DNA from: Cytophagales bacterium
GTDB lineage: Bacteria > Bacteroidota > Bacteroidia > Cytophagales > UBA9547
Length of the DNA: 5,919 bases
Assembly: GCA_025360395.1 (NCBI GenBank)
Contig: JANYCH010000290.1
Coordinates: forward strand, 1-5,919
Direction: 5' to 3'
Part shown: positions 1 through 5,919 of the stretch, one piece after another
How positions within the stretch are numbered: position 1 is the stretch's first letter
Layout: the number at the start of each line of letters is the position of its first letter
The notes under the pieces: model-generated
Told to the model about the DNA's origin: nothing
Database searches by the model: none
The model's input: the letters and a program-made list of their open reading frames with translations, nothing else
Translations under genes and position numbers: made by a program

Positions 1-1
1 T

Positions 2-2881
2 TATCAGGAAAGCTTTATTGGCAATGTGAAAAGAGAAATTGTACCAGGAAACAACAAGTATGTATGGTATCTCAATGATATGGGCAGGCTGTATTTCCAA
101 AGTGAAAACTTCAATGCAGCCTCTGAATACCTCAAACAAGCAGAAAGCCAGGCTAAAATAAATTATCCGGAACAACCAAAATATGCGATGGTATTGGTGA
201 ACCTTGCCAGTGTAAATCTCGGTCTCGGCAAATATTCTGATGCGAAAGACATGTTCAACCGGGCTGAGATAATCCTCAACAAGGGAAATGAATCTGGGTA
301 TACTCCTGAATATGCAAGGTCATATCAAAGCATTGCAGAAGGTTATTCAACTTTCGGCTTATATGGTAAAGCACAATCCTGCCTTTCAAAATCTGAAATG
401 ATTATGCAGGAAAATGCAAAAAAAGGATATGATCCAGCTGAAAATTCAAGTCCGGATGATTTGGCAGAACTCTATATTAAAACAGGTAAATACAGAGATG
501 CAGAAAAGGTTCTGAAACAATCAATCTTAGAAAAGGAGAAGGCCAGGGGTTCTAATGTTAGGGAATTGATTAAACCATTTAACCTTTTAGGAAAGTTATA
601 TTATACAACCGGTGATTATGGTCAATCAGAAACATATCTCAACAAGGCAACAAAACTTAGTGTATCCTTTTTGGGGGATACATCCCTGAAATATGCTGAA
701 AGCCTGAAAACCTTAAGAAAATTATATGCCGCTTTTGGTGATTATGAAAAGGCTGAAAAAGTATGCAAAAAACAAATTGAGATTACGAGCAAAATACTCG
801 GAAAAGACAACATCAACTATGCCGATGCTCTTGCAGACCTGGCCCTGATAAAATATTACTTAGGAAATAGTCCTGGCGCCACAAGAAGCATGCTTGGTCA
901 GTCAGCAAGCATTATTAAAAACCAGTTGGGATCTGATAACCCATATTATATCAGTAGTTTAAAGTCGCTTGCGCTGTTCCAGATTGAAACCAACCAGACA
1001 AATTCTGCTGATAGCCTTATAAAAATTGTAGATGCTTATTGGACCCTGAAATTAGGAAAGGACAATGCCTATTCTGCTGATATTGAATCGATGAAAGGTG
1101 ATCTTTACAGAAAGCAAAAGAAAAACGATCAGGCTCTTGAAAAATATAATAATGCCTTGACACTTTATAAAAAGACCTTCAGCAGCAAACACCCTGATTA
1201 TGTAAAAACCCAGAGTAAAATAGCCAAAACCTACTTTTCAAAAGGAGATTATAAGAATACACTGGCTACAATAAATATTACAACCCAGGGCTACTATGAC
1301 TTTATATCTAAATATTTTCCAGTCCTTAGTTTTGGAGAAAAATCGAAATACTGGGAATCAATAAAAGGCGATTTTGAATTTTTCAATACCCTGGCCCTGA
1401 AAATGATTGATCAAAATCCTGATTTAACTGGCCAAATGTATGATTATGAACTTGCCACTAAAGCACTTTTATTAAGTAATTCAATTAAGGTCAGGCAAAG
1501 GATTAATGCCAGCGGAAATAAGAACCTGATAGATAAGTTTAACAAATGGAATGAGAAAAAAGAATTGTATACTAAATCTCTTTCTTATACTTCTGAACAA
1601 TTGGCCCAGGAAAAAATAGACCAGGTTAAATTAGAAAAGGACATTGAGGAACTGGAAAAAGAATTAAGTACATCTTCTGAAGAATTTGCACAAAGTTTCG
1701 AGAACCGGAATTTCAAATGGAAAGACGTTAAGAAGACATTGAAATCAAATGAAGCAGCAATAGAAATTGTCAGGTTCAGGCACTTTACCAGTTCATTTAC
1801 TGATTCGGTTATTTATGCTGCACTAATAGTAACAGAAAATACAACCGGAAATCCGGATTTGGTAATTCTTCCAAACGGATCGCAGATGGAAAAAAAGTAT
1901 ATTAAGTATTATAGAAATACAATCAAGTTCAAAAACGAGGACGATTTTTCTTATGATATATTCTGGAAAGCTTTAGAACCTAAATTAAAAGATATCCATA
2001 CCATATATTTCTCCGGAGAAGGCGTTTATAACCAGATAAACATAGAAACTCTCGAAGATTCTAAAGGCAAATACATGATCGACAAGTACAATATTATACT
2101 TGTTTCCAATACAAAAGATCTGGTACTTAATCGGTTTTATGAAAAGAAAAAGATAAAAAAAGAAGGTATTAACAGCATATTACTAATCGGAAACCCGATG
2201 TTTTATTCTGAAGAATCAAAGGTATCAGAAAGATCCATTAAAAACCTGGAAGGAGCAGAACTTGAAGCTAAGGAGATTTCAGATCTTTATTCTTCTAATA
2301 AATGGAATAGCAATTTGCTGACAAAACAATATGCAGATGAGGAAAAGTTTAAATCGCTTGAAGGTTCAAAAATTATCCACATTGCAACACATGGTTATTT
2401 TCAACCAGACAATAAATCGTCAAAGCAAAATTCAGACCTGGACCAGGGAGAAGTAAATCCGCTTTTCCGGTCTGGAATATTGCTGGCAAGTGCCGGAGAC
2501 ATTCTCGACAATGATTTTACTGCTGGAAACGTGAACAGCCAGAATGGAATTCTTACAGCATATGAGGCAATGAACATGAACCTTGAACAAACAGAATTGG
2601 TAACCTTGAGTGCCTGTGAAACAGGTTTAGGCGATATCCAAATCGGGGAAGGAGTTGCAGGGCTTCAAAGGGCATTTTTAGTTGCTGGTGCTGACAATGT
2701 TGTGATGAGCCTTTTTAAAGTAAGTGATGAAATTACCGAAAAGCTGATGCTTACTTTTTACAATAAATGGATAAAAATGGGGGATAAAAGAAAAGCCTTC
2801 ATTGAAGCTAAAAAAGAAATCAAATCAGAACATCCAGAATCAATTTACTGGGGATCTTTCATTATGATTGGAGTAAACTAA
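2..2881 (+). CDS. TPR-repeat protein with C-terminal CHAT (caspase-like) protease domain, 5' partial
   Basis: This is the C-terminal part of a large TPR-CHAT protein. The frame is open from base 2, reading YQESFIGN before the GTG at 26, so that GTG is most likely an internal valine and the true start lies outside the window. About ten degenerate TPR units of roughly 40-45 residues fill bases 50-1330, with repeated patterns such as LYxxxGDYxxAExxxxKA and YAxxLxxLA. A Lys/Glu-rich, probably coiled-coil linker follows at about 1500-1710. The CHAT domain (Caspase HetF Associated with TPRs, peptidase clan CD) covers about 1900-2870. Its predicted dyad is intact: His in HIATHGY (codon 2390-2392) and Cys in LSACETGLGD (codon 2615-2617). 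The conserved NPLFRSG, GEGVAGLQRAF, AGADNVVMSLFKV and YWGSF segments are also present. TPRs usually bind protein partners and CHAT domains can be cysteine proteases; substrate, location and signal peptide cannot be judged here. The domain call is firm, while activity and role are inferred. Confidence 0.95.
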   Translation, partial: YQESFIGNVKREIVPGNNKYVWYLNDMGRLYFQSENFNAASEYLKQAESQAKINYPEQPKYAMVLVNLASVNLGLGKYSDAKDMFNRAEIILNKGNESGYTPEYARSYQSIAEGYSTFGLYGKAQSCLSKSEMIMQENAKKGYDPAENSSPDDLAELYIKTGKYRDAEKVLKQSILEKEKARGSNVRELIKPFNLLGKLYYTTGDYGQSETYLNKATKLSVSFLGDTSLKYAESLKTLRKLYAAFGDYEKAEKVCKKQIEITSKILGKDNINYADALADLALIKYYLGNSPGATRSMLGQSASIIKNQLGSDNPYYISSLKSLALFQIETNQTNSADSLIKIVDAYWTLKLGKDNAYSADIESMKGDLYRKQKKNDQALEKYNNALTLYKKTFSSKHPDYVKTQSKIAKTYFSKGDYKNTLATINITTQGYYDFISKYFPVLSFGEKSKYWESIKGDFEFFNTLALKMIDQNPDLTGQMYDYELATKALLLSNSIKVRQRINASGNKNLIDKFNKWNEKKELYTKSLSYTSEQLAQEKIDQVKLEKDIEELEKELSTSSEEFAQSFENRNFKWKDVKKTLKSNEAAIEIVRFRHFTSSFTDSVIYAALIVTENTTGNPDLVILPNGSQMEKKYIKYYRNTIKFKNEDDFSYDIFWKALEPKLKDIHTIYFSGEGVYNQINIETLEDSKGKYMIDKYNIILVSNTKDLVLNRFYEKKKIKKEGINSILLIGNPMFYSEESKVSERSIKNLEGAELEAKEISDLYSSNKWNSNLLTKQYADEEKFKSLEGSKIIHIATHGYFQPDNKSSKQNSDLDQGEVNPLFRSGILLASAGDILDNDFTAGNVNSQNGILTAYEAMNMNLEQTELVTLSACETGLGDIQIGEGVAGLQRAFLVAGADNVVMSLFKVSDEITEKLMLTFYNKWIKMGDKRKAFIEAKKEIKSEHPESIYWGSFIMIGVN

Positions 2882-2882
2882 T

Positions 2883-3019
2883 TAGTGAATAGTTAACAGT
2901 TGAGCATCCTTAATTATTTGGAAAATATTTGGAAAACAAAAGGGCAAATGCATATCAGCTTACAATAGCCTTCCTCAAATTTCTAATGACTAGTAACACT
3001 TAACTATTCACTATTAACT
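2883..3019. repeat. Inverted pair of GTT-heptad arrays spanning the spacer
   Basis: Bases 2883-2896 (TAGTGAATAGTTAA) are exactly the reverse complement of 3000-3013. After a two-base mismatch, three more pairs form (2899-2901 with 2995-2997). Both arms are made of degenerate heptads. The left arm reads GTGAATA, GTTAACA, GTTGAGC on the plus strand (2885-2905). The right arm reads GTTAATA, GTGAATA, GTTAAGT, GTTACTA on the minus strand (3018 down to 2991). The left arm starts two bases after the TPR-CHAT stop codon and the right arm ends just before the next gene's start. No convincing target-site duplication flanks the pair. It could be a REP- or MITE-like intergenic element, or a long-range RNA stem with a loop of about 100 bases; it does not look like a classical terminator. 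Confidence 0.7.
2915..2936. repeat. Perfect 11-bp tandem duplication (TATTTGGAAAA x2)
   Basis: TATTTGGAAAA occurs at 2915-2925 and again, directly abutting, at 2926-2936. It lies inside the gene-free spacer between the two heptad arms. Each copy contains TATTTG, which resembles part of the Bacteroidota -7 element (TAnnTTTG) but lacks the two-base spacer, so I do not call it a promoter. It could equally be a slippage duplication or a paired protein-binding site. Confidence 0.75.
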
Positions 3020-3026
3020 AAAATGT

Positions 3027-3542
3027 ATGTCATTACTTAAAACTGTCCGCGGGAAAACACCTGTTTTTGGCCATAACTGTTACCTGGCGGAAAACGCCAC
3101 TGTAATTGGAGAGGTTACTGCCGGAGATGATTGCACATTCTGGTTTCAGAGCGTTGTTCGAGGCGATGTTAATTTTATTAAGTTAGGAAATAAGGTAAAC
3201 GTTCAGGACGGGGCCATCCTTCATTGTACCTATGAAAAAGCCGCACTTACAATAGGCAACAATGTTTCAATCGGTCACCGGGCTATTGTTCATGGCTGCA
3301 CTATTGAAGACAATGTTTTAATAGGGATGGGAGCCATCGTAATGGACCATGTGTACATAGAAAAAAACAGCTTGATAGCGGCAGGTTCAGTTGTACTTGA
3401 AAATACAAGGATTGAGAGCGGATCTATCTATGCCGGAATTCCCGCCAGGAAGGTTAAAGAAATGACAGCAGAACACTTTCAAAACATTAATGAAAGGATT
3501 GCAAACAATTATGTGATGTACGCTTCCTGGATGGAAATATAG
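3027..3542 (+). CDS. Gamma carbonic anhydrase family protein (left-handed beta-helix, hexapeptide repeats)
   Basis: This complete 171-residue protein has the length and sequence style of the gamma-carbonic-anhydrase-like family (YrdA/PaaY/CaiE relatives), which forms trimers of left-handed beta-helices with metal sites at the subunit interfaces. Hexapeptide repeats run from about residue 20 to 140, for example LAENATVIGEV, IGNNVSIGH, IEDNVLIGMGAIV and IESGSIYAGIPARKV. Three candidate metal-binding histidines are present, H66, H84 and H89; H84 and H89 have the five-residue spacing of the archetype Cam. R45, D47, Q60 and D61 match other conserved active-site positions. The acidic loop that carries the Cam proton shuttle is not evident, so catalysis may be weak or the substrate may differ. 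A C-terminal helix (about 145-165) closes the fold. The ATG at 3027 gives the expected MSLLKTVRG start; no clear Shine-Dalgarno sequence is visible in the A-rich leader. It is probably cytoplasmic. Confidence 0.95.
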   Translation: MSLLKTVRGKTPVFGHNCYLAENATVIGEVTAGDDCTFWFQSVVRGDVNFIKLGNKVNVQDGAILHCTYEKAALTIGNNVSIGHRAIVHGCTIEDNVLIGMGAIVMDHVYIEKNSLIAAGSVVLENTRIESGSIYAGIPARKVKEMTAEHFQNINERIANNYVMYASWMEI

Positions 3543-3569
3543 TTGCTGGTTGTTGGTTGACGGTTGACA
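3542..3569 (+). repeat. Four-copy GTT-heptad array at a stop codon
   Basis: Four contiguous heptads read GTTGCTG, GTTGTTG, GTTGACG, GTTGACA, with GTTG fixed in every copy. The first base of the array is the last base of the TAG stop codon of the carbonic-anhydrase-like gene. The units resemble those of the spacer at 2883-3019, so both belong to one degenerate repeat family. The array fills most of the 40-base convergent junction before the next gene's stop codon. Confidence 0.7.
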
Positions 3570-3579
3570 TTGAGATAAA

Positions 3580-3596
3580 AGGTTATTTAATAACCT
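3580..3596 (-). terminator. Possible weak terminator palindrome over the end of the secreted-protein gene
   Basis: AGGTTATT at 3580-3587 and AATAACCT at 3589-3596 form a perfect palindrome around one base; a real RNA hairpin would open to a larger loop. It covers the TAA stop codon (3583-3585) of the minus-strand gene, and the minus-strand transcript continues with only three further T before ATCTCA. The stem is AT-rich and short, so at best it is a weak intrinsic terminator. No other terminator is visible for this gene before the convergent neighbour. Confidence 0.35.
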
Positions 3597-5508
3597 GCAG
3601 CCAACCTTTCTCCTCACATCCTCCATCCTGTGAAAGTGTATAAAAATAAACCCCGTCAATAGTTTCTTTTCCAAATTCATTGCCATATTCGTCAGAATGG
3701 AATATCTCATTTCCCCACCTGTTTATAATTTTTACCTGGAGTGCCTGCCTGCTTTTATTTCCCACCGTCCAGGTATCATTTATATTATCACCGTTAGGTG
3801 TAATAACATTTGGAACAGATAGCTGGTTGTTTTCAATAATAACCGTAGCCCTACCCGTGCCACATGTGTTTGAAGTTTCCAGCATATGAGGCCCGGTTAA
3901 ATTTGTTTCTGAATGTTTACCTGTATCCCCGTTACTCCATTTATAAGTGTATGCGCCTTGGTTGGCTTCAAAAGCAAGCATGGTATTTCCGCAATGATAA
4001 ACTGTATCCAGGGATTTTCCATTAATCAAGGCCTCAGGCATCGTTTCAAGTTCTATTATCGTTTTTGTGGTTGCATTTACACAGCTTCTCCAGGCTGTAA
4101 GATTGATGGTATATTTGCCGGGTGGTAGTTTTATTTTCCATTCTGTCCCTTTATAGACTATGAGATTTGTGTTATGCTCATCAGAAACTAACCATGTGAG
4201 GCTGTCTGTTTTACTGTCTGTAGCGCTTCCTTTTAAAATACTACTGTCATTTGCGCAGCTCCGGGACTTAACCTCTATTTGCGGATTAAGTTTATACGGT
4301 TCAGGGGTTTTATAACCGGGCCGGAAAAAGGATGACATGAAATAGGTGGGGGTGGAGTCAAACTGGTATTTTTTTTTGGGGATATCCAATCCCAGCGGAT
4401 TATAAAAACAACCGGGACATGTCTCATTGGGTTTTTCTATGATGCCCTGAAAAGTAAAGGGGTCTGAATAACTTGTAAAAGAGGTCACTAATGTTTGTCC
4501 ATTTGGAAGATTTTGAAAGTAATCGAAATAATGGTAATCCTTGTCGCTTTTCAACGGCACTTCGCTGCTTTCTACAGAAGCAGAATCCGGTAGAGAAATA
4601 TTGTATTGGGAGGCATCAAGTCCTGTATTTTCATAATAGATAAACCGACTATCAGGTGAAAAGGTAAAATCTGAAACTCCTACTGCACGGTGCTTTCTGA
4701 TCTTTATCCAGGAGATTATTTCGCCGGTTGAGTCATTAAAATAGTCTATGTACAGAAAATCATTAAAACGTGAAAGATCTGGCTTTATGGTATCTACCAT
4801 CATAGAAGCGATGAATTTACCATTTGGCGAAAGCAAGGTCTTTAATGAATTAGACTTTAAGAGATAACCAGGTGTTTTACTGGTTACCTTTTTTTCTATC
4901 CCGCAAGCAGTAAAAAGAAAGGCCTTATATTCGTTAGGGAAAAATTTCCTGCATACTACCCATGTATCCACCCCATTACGGTGTTTAACGGCTGTAAGTG
5001 TCCCAAAATTATCATTACTTAAAGGAATATCTTTAATCACTACGGCTCCTTTTCCGTTTTCCAGCCTCATGTCTATTATATTGTAATAAACAAGTGTATC
5101 AAAATAAACGGGGGAACCCGGACACCTTTGACCTGAAATAAATGACCTTACAAACAAATAATATTGATACCCAGATTGGTCTACCGGTAGTATAAGGCTG
5201 TTATAATCCTCGCCACACATAAACCCTTTTATCTGTTCGCCTCCTTTCATTACTGAATTGTCTGCACAGAAAATGGTTTCGCTGTTGGTATAAAAAAGGA
5301 GCCTTCCATCTTTGTCAGCAATAGAAGCATTAGGGGTGCCCCCGAAATCTGCCGGCCTGTTAATCATCCCTTTGGTATCTATGGCAGGCGGGTTTTGAGA
5401 AAAATCTATATGAATACCTTCATCCAGGAAAAAGTGAGAGGCTTCCTTCTGGGCAAAGGCTGCAATCTGCAATAAGAGAAAAAAAATAAATGGATAAACC
5501 GGTTTCAT
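3583..5508 (-). CDS. Secreted propeller-like protein with T9SS type B (CHU_C, gliding-motility-type) C-terminal domain
   Basis: This complete 641-residue protein begins with a signal peptide (residues 1-20: Lys, a hydrophobic core, probable cleavage after AFA). Residues about 25-390 resemble the N-terminal region of many Bacteroidota T9SS cargo proteins: ASIADKDGRLLFYTNSETIF, YYLFVRS, LTAVKHRNGVDTWVV, LLSPNGKFIAS and FTFSPDSRFIYYEN look like propeller blades. Residues about 410-560 look like two Ig/PKD-type beta-sandwich units with paired cysteines (SCANDSS, SCVNATT, YHCGNT, NTCGTG), including YKWSNGDTG. Residues 564-641 are the type B sorting domain, with PNVITPNGDNINDTW, INRWGNEIF and DGVYFY followed by a final K. 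The usual W-x-G segment before DGxYFY is altered to NEFGKE. The protein is predicted to cross the inner membrane by Sec and the outer membrane by T9SS. Its ligand or enzymatic role is unknown; no catalytic motif is recognised. The ATG at 5508 is supported by the signal peptide. Confidence 0.92.
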   Translation of the reverse strand: MKPVYPFIFFLLLQIAAFAQKEASHFFLDEGIHIDFSQNPPAIDTKGMINRPADFGGTPNASIADKDGRLLFYTNSETIFCADNSVMKGGEQIKGFMCGEDYNSLILPVDQSGYQYYLFVRSFISGQRCPGSPVYFDTLVYYNIIDMRLENGKGAVVIKDIPLSNDNFGTLTAVKHRNGVDTWVVCRKFFPNEYKAFLFTACGIEKKVTSKTPGYLLKSNSLKTLLSPNGKFIASMMVDTIKPDLSRFNDFLYIDYFNDSTGEIISWIKIRKHRAVGVSDFTFSPDSRFIYYENTGLDASQYNISLPDSASVESSEVPLKSDKDYHYFDYFQNLPNGQTLVTSFTSYSDPFTFQGIIEKPNETCPGCFYNPLGLDIPKKKYQFDSTPTYFMSSFFRPGYKTPEPYKLNPQIEVKSRSCANDSSILKGSATDSKTDSLTWLVSDEHNTNLIVYKGTEWKIKLPPGKYTINLTAWRSCVNATTKTIIELETMPEALINGKSLDTVYHCGNTMLAFEANQGAYTYKWSNGDTGKHSETNLTGPHMLETSNTCGTGRATVIIENNQLSVPNVITPNGDNINDTWTVGNKSRQALQVKIINRWGNEIFHSDEYGNEFGKETIDGVYFYTLSQDGGCEEKGWLQVIK

Positions 5509-5521
5509 AATAAGCCACTTA

Positions 5522-5554
5522 ATTAAAAACCCCTCTGTAGGAGGGGTTTTTAAT
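5522..5554 (-). terminator. Strong symmetric hairpin terminator between the two minus-strand genes
   Basis: The arms 5522-5535 and 5541-5554 are perfectly complementary over 14 bp with a five-base loop (5536-5540). The core is CCCCTC/GAGGGG, flanked by A5 and T5 tracts, so it can act on either strand. On the minus strand it lies 36 bases after the stop codon of the type A cargo gene and is a good intrinsic terminator for it. It ends only 13 bases before the start codon of the next minus-strand gene, so that gene either has its promoter within or around the hairpin, or depends on readthrough. I see no clear TTTG/TAnnTTTG promoter in 5509-5590. Confidence 0.85.
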
Positions 5555-5590
5555 GCTGTAATTTAAATTATTTAGGGTCAAATTACATAT

Positions 5591-5919
5591 TTATTTTACA
5601 AGTTTAGAAGTGCTTACCAGGTTTGCGCCCTGGTACAGGTTAAGGAGATATATTCCTTGTGCCAGGTTTTCTGTATTGACCCTTGCCTTTCCGCTTGTAA
5701 CCTCAAAAACGGCAACGGTTTCACCAAGTGTATTTTTCAGGGAACCGGATTCGGCTTGCTGCGATTCTATGGTTAGTTCGTTTTGGAAAGGGTTTGGATA
5801 TACCCGTTCTTGCCTTGAGTTAGATGCAGCATTTGCAACCATCTCTTCCATTCTGAATATCGCAGGAAGGCAGTTGTCCTGGAAATATAAATTCCAGACA
5901 CTGTTCATACCATCAGGGT
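5591..5919 (-). CDS. C-terminal end of a secreted protein with T9SS type A sorting domain, 5' partial
   Basis: Only the last 109 or so codons are inside the window. The frame stays open past the ATG at 5908 (Pro-Asp-Gly precede it) to the right edge, so the real start lies outside. From about base 5805 downward the protein is a type A (Por secretion system) C-terminal sorting domain: VYPNPFQNELTIES, then LGETVAVFEV, LAQGIYLLNLYQG and the terminal KLVK. This domain directs export through T9SS and is usually removed on secretion. The residues before it (NSVWNLYFQDNCLPAIFRME) look like the end of a preceding domain or a linker and match no family I recognise, so cargo function is unknown. It is followed by the hairpin at 5522-5554, which probably ends its transcript. 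Confidence 0.88.
   Translation of the reverse strand, partial: PDGMNSVWNLYFQDNCLPAIFRMEEMVANAASNSRQERVYPNPFQNELTIESQQAESGSLKNTLGETVAVFEVTSGKARVNTENLAQGIYLLNLYQGANLVSTSKLVK

Noticed and set aside
26..28. GTG as the start codon of the TPR-CHAT gene
   Set aside because: The frame is open to the left edge and the residues before it continue the TPR-like sequence; the gene is better treated as 5' truncated.
2911..2936. Bacteroidota promoter (TTTG and TAnnTTTG) for the carbonic-anhydrase-like gene
   Set aside because: TATTTG occurs twice but neither copy has the TAnnTTTG form, and no correctly spaced upstream TTTG element was found.
2..3542. Gasdermin or type III-E CRISPR system built on the CHAT protease
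   Set aside because: No gasdermin-like or Cas7-11-like gene is present; the next gene is a carbonic-anhydrase family protein. Upstream sequence is not visible.
3542..3569. CRISPR array reading of the short repeats
   Set aside because: The units are 7 bases, contiguous and degenerate, without spacers.
3387..3710. Minus-strand open frame of 107 codons
   Set aside because: It overlaps the 3' ends of two well-supported genes in other frames and has no family-like sequence; it is a shadow frame.
3680..4128. Two short plus-strand open frames (3680-3889 and 3913-4128)
   Set aside because: Both lie wholly inside the minus-strand secreted-protein gene and show no recognisable domain.
5906..5908. 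ATG as the start of a small 105-residue protein with a sorting domain
   Set aside because: No signal peptide follows it, which a T9SS cargo needs, and the frame remains open upstream to the window edge.

Overview
The window looks like an ordinary chromosomal stretch of a Bacteroidota (Bacteroidetes) genome. The main evidence is two minus-strand genes that end in the two kinds of C-terminal sorting domain used by the type IX secretion system (T9SS), a system confined to that phylum and its close relatives. A TPR-CHAT protein of a style common in the phylum, AT-rich DNA, A-rich start regions without clear Shine-Dalgarno sequences, and GTT-heptad intergenic repeats all fit. I cannot name the genus.

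Layout: (i) 2-2881, plus strand, the 3' part of a gene for a long TPR-repeat protein with a C-terminal CHAT protease-like domain; the reading frame is open through the left edge. (ii) 2882-3026, a gene-free spacer holding an imperfect inverted pair of heptad-repeat arrays and a perfect 11-bp tandem duplication. (iii) 3027-3542, plus strand, a complete gamma-carbonic-anhydrase-family hexapeptide-repeat protein. (iv) 3542-3582, a very short convergent junction with a second GTT-heptad array and a small palindrome over the next gene's stop codon. (v) 3583-5508, minus strand, a complete secreted protein with a signal peptide, a propeller-like region and a type B (CHU_C/gliding-motility-type) C-terminal domain. 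(vi) 5509-5590, a spacer with a strong symmetric hairpin terminator. (vii) 5591-5919, minus strand, the C-terminal end of another secreted protein with a type A sorting domain; it runs off the right edge.

The genes do not form an obvious single pathway. The CHAT protein keeps the His and Cys of the protease dyad, but none of the partners known for some CHAT proteases (gasdermin, type III-E CRISPR effector) lies beside it in this window. The carbonic-anhydrase-like gene is probably housekeeping. The two minus-strand genes are probable T9SS cargo, exported to the cell surface or medium, and a terminator separates them. The least explained features are the heptad arrays, which begin at or within a few bases of two stop codons, and the hairpin 13 bases upstream of a start codon. 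I found no clear evidence of a new multi-gene system.
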